A DNA stretch of 7,605 nucleotides. Origin: Myxococcales bacterium (GTDB lineage Bacteria > Myxococcota > Myxococcia > Myxococcales > Myxococcaceae). The stretch covers positions 1 through 7,605 of the forward strand of contig PMBV01000436.1 in NCBI GenBank assembly GCA_003153055.1, written 5' to 3'. The notes below the pieces were generated by a model. The model made no database searches. It was not told the origin of the DNA and worked only from the letters and a program-made list of their open reading frames with translations. This document shows, piece by piece, positions 1-5,695 of this stretch; within the stretch, counting starts at the first letter, position 1; each line of letters starts with the position of its first letter. Made by a program: the position numbers and the translations under genes.

Positions 1-505
1 CTCCGGCGGTGGTCGCCAGCACCAGGAGTTGGTCTAACCGCGCCGTCGCCGCCAGCTCGAAGAAGCTCGCCGTGGTGCAGAGGAAGAAGGCGGCCAACAG
101 GCTCCTCCGAGCCAAGAGGCCGAGCGTCGCCACCGAAGCCAGCCAACCCAGCACGATGGGCCCGAGGTCAGAGACGCGCTGCGCGAGGGCGTAGGGCCAA
201 AAGCCGAAGGGCAGGTGCTCGCGGAACTTCGGGTGCACCGAGGGCAGGTAGCGCAGGTCGAGCCAGGTGTTGTCGGCCACCATGTTGCGCACCACGGTGC
301 GGTAGAGCCAGGCGTCGGAGTCGTCGACGTGGACGTACCAGGCCCAGCCCGCCAGAAGGGCGAGGAAGCCGGCCACCGAGAGCTGGAGTGCTCGCCTCGA
401 GTCGATGGAGGTGCTTCTGCCAAACTCGAGGGCAAACTTCGCTAGGGAAAGCGCGCCTCGCTGACGAGAACGGATTCCGCGAGGCCTACCGTTCGCCCGA
501 GGCAT
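1..505 (-). CDS. GT-C family membrane glycosyltransferase (ArnT/PMT-like), partial, 3' end missing
   Basis: The frame is open from an ATG at 505 to the left edge, giving the first 168 residues of a larger protein. A basic start (about residues 1-38) leads into a hydrophobic helix (about 39-57). A periplasmic loop follows with an acidic motif, VDDSDAW (60-66), and then RNMVADNTWLDLR (73-85), where family members usually have an acidic pair followed by a 'Ml.sGdwl' stretch. Next come HPKFREHLPFGFWPYAL (91-107), in the place of the family's 'KPPL.yW', further hydrophobic helices, and ARLDQLL (155-161), resembling the family's 'aR.D.lL' motif. Family members move a sugar from a polyprenyl-phosphate carrier onto lipid, protein or glycan at the outer face of the inner membrane; the substrate here is unknown. 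The start overlaps the end of the upstream desaturase gene by 20 bases, so the two are probably co-transcribed and translationally coupled. No strong Shine-Dalgarno sequence precedes the ATG. An in-frame TGA lies just upstream, and no other good start occurs before the first helix. The family call rests on motif pattern, not on a search. Confidence 0.68.
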   Translation of the reverse strand, partial: MPRANGRPRGIRSRQRGALSLAKFALEFGRSTSIDSRRALQLSVAGFLALLAGWAWYVHVDDSDAWLYRTVVRNMVADNTWLDLRYLPSVHPKFREHLPFGFWPYALAQRVSDLGPIVLGWLASVATLGLLARRSLLAAFFLCTTASFFELAATARLDQLLVLATTAG

Positions 506-1307
506 ACGGGTCGTCGATCGCCGCCGTCGCCGTCAACCCCGTCGCGAGGAATTCCCGGAAACGCTTCGACTCGGTCCCGAACAGGCGGTCCGTGTACGAG
601 AACAACCCGGCGTAGTTGCCGATGAACTTCGAGTGGTGAAAGTCGTGGTGCGCCGGCCCGTCGTAGAGCGGAACCCACCGCAACACCCTCGGCGGAAGGG
701 TCAGCCCCGAATGGTGCCACGCCGCCTCCCACTGACGCACGACGACCCACACCCAGAGCGTCACCACGTGCGCACCCACCAGCACCGGGCCGACGAAGAC
801 GAGCGTCGAGATGATGAGGAACTCGACGGGGTGCATGAAGTTGCCCGCCAGGGCGATCGGCGTCGTCGCCAGGTGGTGGACCCTGTGCACCTTCCGGTAC
901 AGCCACCGGCTCTCGTGTAGCCACCGATGGGCCCAGTAGAAGAGGAAGTCGTCGAGGAAGACGAAGGTCCCCACCTCGAGGGCGACGAGCCACCCCGGTG
1001 CCACGGGCCCAGCGTGGATCGCGCTCGCACGCAACAGCGGCCAGGCCGCGCAGCTCGCGACAAAGGCGATGGCGAAGTTCCGCACCAGATGCCACGCCGA
1101 CGCCCTGATGAGCTGACGGAAGTCGGGCCGCCTGGGCTGAATGCGGTACGGCTCGAGCCAACGAGGGGTCCACACCATCAGGGCGGTCATCGGCACCGAG
1201 AAGACGATGAAGGCCCCGAGCGCGACCAACGACGTCACGACCACCACCTCGAAGAACAACGGCTCCGAGTACACGAGGTCGAGCCAGGTGTGGAGACCCA
1301 TCAGCAT
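486..1307 (-). CDS. Fatty acid hydroxylase / sterol desaturase family protein
   Basis: This is a 273-residue integral membrane protein, a normal length for the family (Pfam fatty acid hydroxylase superfamily, PF04116). The histidine clusters that ligate the non-haem di-iron centre are all visible: HRWLH (127-131), HRVHH (141-145) and HHDFHH (220-225), with further histidines at H159 (NFMHPVE) and H198/H199. Hydrophobic helices lie at about 15-45, 75-95, 105-125 and 162-190, so the His clusters would face the cytoplasm. Relatives use O2 and electrons to hydroxylate or desaturate sterols, fatty acids, carotenoids or ether lipids; which of these applies here cannot be told. The start is ATG 1307, with a weak purine stretch (GTAGAG) about six bases upstream. 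ATG 1301, two codons later, is an equally good alternative. The 3' end overlaps the start of the glycosyltransferase gene by 20 bases, so this is probably the first gene of that operon. The opposite direction from 1307 holds a divergent gene. Confidence 0.88.
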   Translation of the reverse strand: MLMGLHTWLDLVYSEPLFFEVVVVTSLVALGAFIVFSVPMTALMVWTPRWLEPYRIQPRRPDFRQLIRASAWHLVRNFAIAFVASCAAWPLLRASAIHAGPVAPGWLVALEVGTFVFLDDFLFYWAHRWLHESRWLYRKVHRVHHLATTPIALAGNFMHPVEFLIISTLVFVGPVLVGAHVVTLWVWVVVRQWEAAWHHSGLTLPPRVLRWVPLYDGPAHHDFHHSKFIGNYAGLFSYTDRLFGTESKRFREFLATGLTATAAIDDPYASGER

Positions 1308-1376
1308 GCCCGACTCTACCCACGCCCCATCAGGTGGATGGAAGACGACACCTCCAGTGTGGCCACATTCTCAGAA

Positions 1377-1396
1377 CCCGAGATTGACGACTCGGG
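1377..1396. repeat. Short inverted repeat upstream of the secreted-protein gene
   Basis: CCCGAG (1377-1382) and CTCGGG (1391-1396) form a perfect 6-bp inverted repeat around an 8-base spacer that contains TTGACG. It lies about 55 bases before the plus-strand start codon, where a regulator could bind. It could equally be chance in GC-rich DNA. Confidence 0.25.
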
Positions 1397-1441
1397 CTTG
1401 ACTCGGTTTGCGTCCAATACGAAGGTGCTCCTATCGAAACC

Positions 1442-1448
1442 GGAGGGG
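1442..1448 (+). promoter_or_regulatory. Strong ribosome binding site of the secreted-protein gene
   Basis: GGAGGGG lies directly before the ATG at 1451. The core GGAGG (1442-1446) is four bases from the start codon. It is among the clearest Shine-Dalgarno sequences in the window and fixes the start of the 1451 gene. Confidence 0.75.
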
Positions 1449-1450
1449 CA

Positions 1451-1789
1451 ATGAGGCGAGTAGCGTGGGCAGTGATGGTGATGGCCGGGGTTCTTCTCGC
1501 AGGGGGCGCGGTGGCCCAAACAGCACCGAACCGGTATGTATTTACGACCGTCGACGCTGTCGACCTGAATAGCATCACCTTGACGGTGACCGGGGTTCTG
1601 GAAGGCGAGTCGGCCCCCAGCAGCCACTCGGTGTACTTCGTTTCATCCGCCCCTTTGGGCGACGCCCAACTGAGCGGCTGCGAGCGCAAGGCGTTGCTCG
1701 CGATGAGCAAGCCTGGTCAATACACCTTTTCGATAACTCAGCTCACCCAGTATGGGGTGTCTTGCAAGCTGGCCCGCGTCGCACCGTAA
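1451..1789 (+). CDS. Small secreted protein of unknown function
   Basis: This encodes 112 residues with a classic Sec signal peptide: basic MRR, a hydrophobic core at about 4-20, and a probable cleavage after AVA (residues 20-22), leaving a mature protein of about 90 residues. The mature part alternates short hydrophobic and polar stretches (NRYVFTTVDAVDLNSITLTV, then YFVSSAP), which suggests a small beta-rich fold. It has two cysteines, C77 (SGCERKALL) and C105 (VSCKLARV), that could form a single disulfide in the periplasm. I recognise no enzyme motif. The layout recalls small beta-barrel secreted proteins seen in myxobacteria, but that is an impression, not a match. The gene has a strong Shine-Dalgarno. 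Its TAA shares bases with the ATG of the repeat lipoprotein gene (TAATG), so the two are almost certainly translated from one message and may act together at the cell surface. Confidence 0.75.
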   Translation: MRRVAWAVMVMAGVLLAGGAVAQTAPNRYVFTTVDAVDLNSITLTVTGVLEGESAPSSHSVYFVSSAPLGDAQLSGCERKALLAMSKPGQYTFSITQLTQYGVSCKLARVAP

Positions 1790-3579
1790 TGCTCCTCATG
1801 CGCCCCGCGCTCATTGGGCTTGCACTCGCCGTGGTCGCCTGTGACGGCTCGCGTCCGAGCTCGCCAGACCCGGTGATCGACGTCGACGGCGACGGCTTCG
1901 CGGCCGACCAAGACTGCGACGACCAGAACCCACTCGTCTGGCAGAACCGCGTTGTCTACCGAGACGCCGACGGCGACGGGCTGGGCGCGGGTCCAGCCTT
2001 GACGCTCTGCATCGGCGCACGAGTGCCAGACGGGTATTCAGTGATGGCCCGCGATTGTGACGACGAGAACCCAACCCCGACGCACCTCGAGACTGTCTTC
2101 CTTGACGCCGACGGCGACGGGTTGGGCGCGGGCCCGGCGGTGACCATCTGCACCGGCTGGGCGCTCCCACCAGGCTATGCGCGGGAGGACGGCGACTGTG
2201 ATGACACGGATCCAGCCCGCACCCGCTCGGTGACGGCCTTCGTCGACACCGACGGCGACGGCGTCGGCGCTGGGGGCGAGGTGCAGGTGTGCGGAGGCTT
2301 CGACCCAGGTCAGGGTTTCGTTTCGGTCACCGGAGACTGCGCACCCGACGACCCCTCTCGGTGGCGCGAGCTTCCCTACCATTACCGTGACGTGGACCAC
2401 GACTGGTATACGGTGGCGAGCGAGGGCGTGGTGTGCTCAGGGGCCGCCCTCCCGGAGAGCTACCGCGACACTGCCTGGTGGGGCGACGACTGCGATGACC
2501 TGAACCCGTCGGCTTACCGTCGCCTCGACGGGTATACCGACCTCGACGGAGACGGCGTCGGTGCAGGCCCGCCTGTCTCGCTCTGCACGGGCCAAGCGCT
2601 GCCCGCTGGGTATGTCGCCTCCGGGGGTGACTGCTCGCCTCACGACTCGACGACCTGGCAGCTCCTCACTTATTCCTCCGTGGACCGCGACGGAGATGGC
2701 TACACCCGGGCGCAGTACGGTCTGGTCTGCTCGGGCTGGGCTTTGGCACCACCCTTCGGCGTCGAGGCGAAGGGCGATGACTGCGATGACTGGAATCCGG
2801 CGGTCTTCACGCTCCTTCAAGGCTACGTCGACGCCGACGGTGACGGCTTCGGAGCCGGAGCGTCGTTCCTGATCTGCAGCGGCTTTTCGTTGCCAACAGG
2901 CTACGCCGAGAAGGCCGGAGACTGCGCCCCCGGCGACCCCACTCGCTGGAGCGAGCTGGCCTATTCTTTCCGTGACGCTGACGGCGACGGCTACACCGTG
3001 AGCCAGTGGGGGACGGTTTGTTTCGGCACACAGCCACCGGCGGGATACCTCTCGACGGCGGGCAAAGGCCCAGACTGCGATGATACCAACTCCACTGTGT
3101 TTCGCGCGTTGGTCGGCTTCGCAGACGCAGACGGCGACGGCGCAGGCGCCGGCTCGGCGGTGAGCTTCTGCACGGCCGGGTCGCTGCCAACCGGCTACGC
3201 CGCATCGGGGTCAGACTGTGCACCCGACGACGCGAGCCACTGGTTGCAACTGAGCTATGGATTCGTGGACGTCGATGGCGATGGCTTCACCGTGCCCGAG
3301 AGCGGCACGGCCTGCACCGCGGGCACCCTGCCCGACCCCTACCGCGTCTCGGCGAAGGGCAACGACTGTGACGACACCGCGCCCGGGCGGTGGCGCTGGG
3401 TCGTTCTGTACAGGGATGCCGACGGCGACGGAATCGGCGCACCGCCACGGACTGTCCAGTGTCTCGGCGCTGCTCTGCCCGCTGGCTTCTCGGTCCTCGG
3501 CTGGGACACCGACGACTCGAACCCAGGCATTCAAGGTGGAGCCAGCGACGAGGAGCTCCTCCTCTCCAGCGGGGGATGA
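1789..3579 (+). CDS. MopE-like repeat lipoprotein with twelve DxDGDG/Cys units
   Basis: This encodes 596 residues. MLLMRPALIGLALAVVAC is a lipoprotein signal with lipobox VVAC, so C18 should be lipidated. Residue +2 is Asp, which in E. coli would favour inner-membrane retention; that rule may not hold in this organism. From about residue 31 to 579 the protein is made of twelve units. Each starts with an acidic loop of the DxDGDG type (unit 5 is degenerate, DVDHDW), and most continue with a Cys near position 16 and a DCDDxNP or DC(A/S)P motif near position 31-35. The pattern resembles the metal-binding motif family named after the MopE copper-binding protein and the calcium-binding thrombospondin type 3 repeats; which metal binds here is inference. 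The units lack the PGA-E-C-DG-D-DC segment common in other MopE-like repeats. A short acidic tail, SDEELLLSSGG, ends the protein. The start at 1789 is chosen because it overlaps the upstream stop (TAATG); an upstream in-frame start at 1762 would spoil the signal peptide, while ATG 1798 remains possible. The likely role is a surface or periplasmic metal-binding scaffold. Confidence 0.85.
   Translation: MLLMRPALIGLALAVVACDGSRPSSPDPVIDVDGDGFAADQDCDDQNPLVWQNRVVYRDADGDGLGAGPALTLCIGARVPDGYSVMARDCDDENPTPTHLETVFLDADGDGLGAGPAVTICTGWALPPGYAREDGDCDDTDPARTRSVTAFVDTDGDGVGAGGEVQVCGGFDPGQGFVSVTGDCAPDDPSRWRELPYHYRDVDHDWYTVASEGVVCSGAALPESYRDTAWWGDDCDDLNPSAYRRLDGYTDLDGDGVGAGPPVSLCTGQALPAGYVASGGDCSPHDSTTWQLLTYSSVDRDGDGYTRAQYGLVCSGWALAPPFGVEAKGDDCDDWNPAVFTLLQGYVDADGDGFGAGASFLICSGFSLPTGYAEKAGDCAPGDPTRWSELAYSFRDADGDGYTVSQWGTVCFGTQPPAGYLSTAGKGPDCDDTNSTVFRALVGFADADGDGAGAGSAVSFCTAGSLPTGYAASGSDCAPDDASHWLQLSYGFVDVDGDGFTVPESGTACTAGTLPDPYRVSAKGNDCDDTAPGRWRWVVLYRDADGDGIGAPPRTVQCLGAALPAGFSVLGWDTDDSNPGIQGGASDEELLLSSGG
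1879..3525 (+). repeat. Twelve tandem coding repeats with a two-unit super-repeat
   Basis: Unit starts are at 1879, 1963, 2104, 2245, 2389, 2539, 2683, 2830, 2974, 3124, 3268 and 3415. Unit 1 is only 28 residues; units 2 and 3 are 47 each and carry GLGAG plus DCDD. From unit 4 to unit 11 two types alternate. The A type (units 4, 6, 8, 10) is exactly 48 residues each time, with xGAG after the acidic loop and DC(A/S)P. The B type (units 5, 7, 9, 11) is 49-50 residues, with Y/F-T after the loop and a GxDCDD ending. Unit 12 is A-like at its start but ends in DTDD without the second Cys. At DNA level the first 32 bases of units 2 and 3 differ at only two positions. Confidence 0.85.
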
Positions 3580-3585
3580 AGCCAA

Positions 3586-3615
3586 GGCGGCGACCGAGGC
3601 CTGGTCCGCGCCGCC
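3586..3615. terminator. Possible bidirectional hairpin between convergent genes
   Basis: GGCGGCG (3586-3592) pairs perfectly with CGCCGCC (3609-3615). Inside it, ACC (3593-3595) can pair with GGT (3603-3605), leaving a 3-base bulge on one arm. The hairpin fills almost the whole 37-base gap between the lipoprotein stop and the response regulator stop and could end transcription from both sides. It lacks a T-tract on either strand, so intrinsic termination is not assured. Confidence 0.4.
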
Positions 3616-3616
3616 C

Positions 3617-4090
3617 TCAGCGCCCAGCCGACGCGGCGGCGAGCAGGGGCTCGGCGCGCCGATCGACCGACGCACCGCGGCCCAACTCGAGGACGTAAGA
3701 GACCCGACGAAGGCGCTCGAGCACGGCGGTGACCTGCTCGGTGAGCGGCGCCTCGATGAAGGGTTTGGGCAAGAACCCATCGACCCCCGCCGAGCGCGCC
3801 TCTCGAATGTCTCTCTTGCTGAGGAAGCACGAGGCGAGCAGCACGGCGGTGTGCTCGCGCCCCGGCATCACGCGAATCGCGCGGAGGAGGTCGATGCCGT
3901 TGAGCCTCGGCATCGAGAGGTCCGTCACCACGAGGTCGTACCGCGTCAACCGGCACAGCCTCAGGGCGTCGACTCCATCGACTGCTTCGTCGACATCATC
4001 CAGACCGAGCCGACTCAATACGTCGCGAATGACTTTCCTCATCAACTCGCTATCGTCGACGACGAGAAAACGAAGGGCACTGGCGTCCAT
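3617..4090 (-). CDS. Free-standing CheY-like response regulator
   Basis: This 157-residue protein is almost entirely one receiver domain. Counting from the ATG at 4090, the key residues fall at the same numbers as in E. coli CheY: acidic pocket D12/D13 (VVDDSELMR), phospho-acceptor D57 (VVTDLSMP), switch residue S87 (LLASC; Ser in place of the usual Thr, which is acceptable) and K109 (FLPKPF). It should be phosphorylated by a histidine kinase that is not in the window. No DNA-binding or enzymatic output domain follows; a tail of about 30 residues rich in Arg and Ala (from about 126) has no motif I recognise. It therefore probably signals by protein-protein contact or as a phosphorelay intermediate. 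ATG 4090 is preferred to an earlier in-frame start at 4123 because AGGGAG (4100-4095) lies four bases upstream and because the domain begins immediately. It is transcribed away from the aldehyde dehydrogenase and towards the repeat lipoprotein gene, so neither neighbour is clearly its partner. Confidence 0.9.
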   Translation of the reverse strand: MDASALRFLVVDDSELMRKVIRDVLSRLGLDDVDEAVDGVDALRLCRLTRYDLVVTDLSMPRLNGIDLLRAIRVMPGREHTAVLLASCFLSKRDIREARSAGVDGFLPKPFIEAPLTEQVTAVLERLRRVSYVLELGRGASVDRRAEPLLAAASAGR

Positions 4091-4256
4091 GGGGCTCCCT
4101 GAGGCGGGGGTGAGGCAACCCACAGACGCTACGAGCGTACGGCCGTTCCGGGGAATCAGGTCGGCCTCGTAAGGGTCAACCCGTACCGGGCTGCGTCACG
4201 GGGCCGTGCCATTGACCTGGCGCTCGCTGACCGAGCTGGCTGTAGGCTGGCCGGCT
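4091..4256. promoter_or_regulatory. Divergent intergenic region between response regulator and aldehyde dehydrogenase
   Basis: These 166 bases should hold promoters for both flanking genes. TTGACC occurs once on each strand: on the minus strand at 4179-4174, pointing to the response regulator, and on the plus strand at 4212-4217, pointing to the dehydrogenase. The two copies form an inverted repeat with 32 bases between them. Neither has a good -10 at normal spacing: the minus copy is followed by TGATTC after 15 bases, and the plus copy by TAGGCT only after 25. No coding sequence is supported here. Confidence 0.3.
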
Positions 4257-5693
4257 ATGCCGACGCTCAAGACCCGCTGGCCCTATTTCCTCGCCAACGA
4301 GCCCGTCTTCGCCAACGAAGCGCTCGAGGTGACCGACAAGTACACCCAACAGCCAGTCGCCAAGGTGGCGCTCGCCGATGCGACGGCCATCGACTCGGCC
4401 ATCAGCGCGGCGGTGGGGGCGGCCGAGGCGATGTGCCGAGTTCCACCCTATGAGCGTCGGGACATTCTCCTGCACTGCGTGGCGCGCTTCACCGAGCGGT
4501 TCGAGGAGCTCGCCTCGGTGCTGTGCGTCGAGGCAGGCAAGCCCATCCGCGACGCGAGGGGCGAAGTGACGCGGCTCATCGACACGTTCCGCGAGGCGGC
4601 AGGCGAGGCGACCCGCGTCGAGGGCGAGCTGCTGAACCTGGAAATCACTCCGCGCGCGAGAGGCAGCCGCGGCCTGTGCACCAGAGTCCCAATCGGGCCG
4701 GTGTCGCTCATCAGCCCGTTCAACTTCCCGCTCAACCTCGCTGCCCACAAGGTCGCCCCGGCCATCGCCGCTGGCTGTCCGTGGGTCCTGAAGCCGGCGA
4801 GCCGTACCCCCCTGGGAGCGCTTCTCATCGGGGAGGTGCTGGCCGAGACGAAGTTGCCCAAGGGAGCCTTCTCGATTCTTCCCGCGCACCGCGCTGGTGC
4901 CGAGCTGTTCACCACGGACCCGCGGCTCAAGCTGTTGTCCTTCACCGGCTCGCCAGCAGTGGGGTGGGACTTGAAGGCGAAGGCTGGCGCGAAGAAGGTC
5001 GTGCTGGAGCTCGGAGGGAACGCCGCCTGCGTGGTCGACGAAGACCAAGGCCACCGGCTCCAATACGTGGTGGAGCGCCTCGTCTTCGGCGGCTTCTACC
5101 AGTCGGGGCAGAGCTGCATCAGCGTGCAGCGCATCGTGGTTCACGAGTCGCTGTACGAGCGCCTCAGGGAGCAGCTCGTCACCGCCGTCAAGGCGCTCAA
5201 GTCGGGAGACCCCAAGTCGGAGGACACTTTCATCGGCCCCATCATCGACGAGAGCGAGGCCACCCGCATCGAGCGGTGGGTCCACAGCGCCCGCGCGGCG
5301 GGAGGCCGGGTGCTCTGCGGGGGCCAGCGGCACGGGGTGATGATGGAGCCCACGGTGCTCGAGGACGTGCCGACCTCGGAGCGCGTGGTGAGCGACGAGG
5401 TCTTCGGGCCCGTCGTCGTGCTGTCGCGCTTCTCCCGCTTCGACGAGGCGCTCAAGGAGGTGAACGCCTCGAAGTATGGCCTCCAGGCGGGCGTGTTCAC
5501 CGATTCACTCGCCCACACGCTGCAGGCCTGGGACGAGCTCGAAGTGGGGGGCGTCATCGTCGGCGACGTGCCGAGCTGGCGGGTGGACAACATGCCCTAC
5601 GGCGGGGTCAAGTCGTCGGGCCTGGGCCGGGAGGGCGTGCGCTACGCCATCGAAGACATGACCGAGCCGAGGCTCCTGGTGCTGCGCTCGTAG
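4257..5693 (+). CDS. NAD(P)-dependent aldehyde dehydrogenase
   Basis: This 478-residue enzyme has the normal length and complete motif set of the aldehyde dehydrogenase superfamily. It has SPFNFPLN with N156 (oxyanion hole), VLKPAS (coenzyme contact), SFTGSPAVGW, LELGGN with the general base E251, GQSCISVQR with the catalytic nucleophile C287, DEVFGPVV in the catalytic domain, and the C-terminal signature MPYGGVKSSGLGREGVRYA. The form of the C287 and LELGGN motifs, and the opening RWPYFLANEPVF, recall the lactaldehyde/ALDH21-like branch. The true substrate cannot be deduced. It oxidises an aldehyde to a carboxylic acid in the cytoplasm using NAD+ or NADP+. ATG 4257 is chosen because homologues typically begin shortly before this W-P-Y motif; an in-frame GTG at 4206 would add 17 residues without family character. 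No strong Shine-Dalgarno precedes 4257. It stands alone: divergent from the response regulator and convergent with the acyltransferase only two bases after its stop. Confidence 0.9.
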   Translation: MPTLKTRWPYFLANEPVFANEALEVTDKYTQQPVAKVALADATAIDSAISAAVGAAEAMCRVPPYERRDILLHCVARFTERFEELASVLCVEAGKPIRDARGEVTRLIDTFREAAGEATRVEGELLNLEITPRARGSRGLCTRVPIGPVSLISPFNFPLNLAAHKVAPAIAAGCPWVLKPASRTPLGALLIGEVLAETKLPKGAFSILPAHRAGAELFTTDPRLKLLSFTGSPAVGWDLKAKAGAKKVVLELGGNAACVVDEDQGHRLQYVVERLVFGGFYQSGQSCISVQRIVVHESLYERLREQLVTAVKALKSGDPKSEDTFIGPIIDESEATRIERWVHSARAAGGRVLCGGQRHGVMMEPTVLEDVPTSERVVSDEVFGPVVVLSRFSRFDEALKEVNASKYGLQAGVFTDSLAHTLQAWDELEVGGVIVGDVPSWRVDNMPYGGVKSSGLGREGVRYAIEDMTEPRLLVLRS

Positions 5694-5695
5694 CG

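Larger units (their letters stand above)
1308..1450. promoter_or_regulatory. Divergent intergenic control region
   Basis: This gap of 143 bases separates the start of the leftward desaturase gene from the start of the rightward secreted-protein gene, so both promoters are expected here. It contains a patch less GC-rich than its neighbours (about 1365-1440). On the plus strand TTGACG (1384-1389) and TTGACT (1398-1403) resemble -35 elements, and the shared ACTCGG that follows each makes a short direct repeat. Neither is followed by a convincing -10 at 16-18 bases; the nearest A/T-rich hexamer, TACGAA (1418-1423), is only 14 bases from the second. No recognisable promoter was found for the minus strand. 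The exact promoter positions are therefore not established. Confidence 0.35.

Noticed and set aside
34..435. Minus-strand open frame of 133 codons at the left edge
   Set aside because: The product is a low-complexity Ser/Arg/Pro/Trp mixture typical of an out-of-frame GC-rich reading. The neighbouring frame gives a coherent GT-C membrane protein that is open to the edge.
442..1323. Minus-strand frame of 293 codons overlapping the desaturase gene
   Set aside because: It lies in a different frame of the same strand and is rich in Arg/Gly/Ala/Pro with no motif. The 486-1307 frame has all the histidine clusters.
1879..3525. The tandem repeats as a CRISPR array or non-coding satellite
   Set aside because: The repeats keep one reading frame throughout, vary mainly at synonymous and surface positions, and encode a coherent Cys/Asp pattern; there are no spacers of unrelated sequence.
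3257..4102. Plus-strand frame of 281 codons spanning the lipoprotein end and the response regulator
   Set aside because: It is out of frame with the repeats and antisense to a receiver domain with every key residue. It has no recognisable start signal or domain.
4174..4217. Facing TTGACC copies as a defined pair of divergent promoters
   Set aside because: Neither copy has a convincing -10 at 16-18 bases, so they are recorded only as notes within the intergenic region.
4176..5333. Minus-strand frame of 385 codons antisense to the aldehyde dehydrogenase
   Set aside because: Long antisense frames are common opposite GC-rich genes. The composition is Arg/Leu/Glu-rich without motifs, and the sense frame is a complete enzyme.
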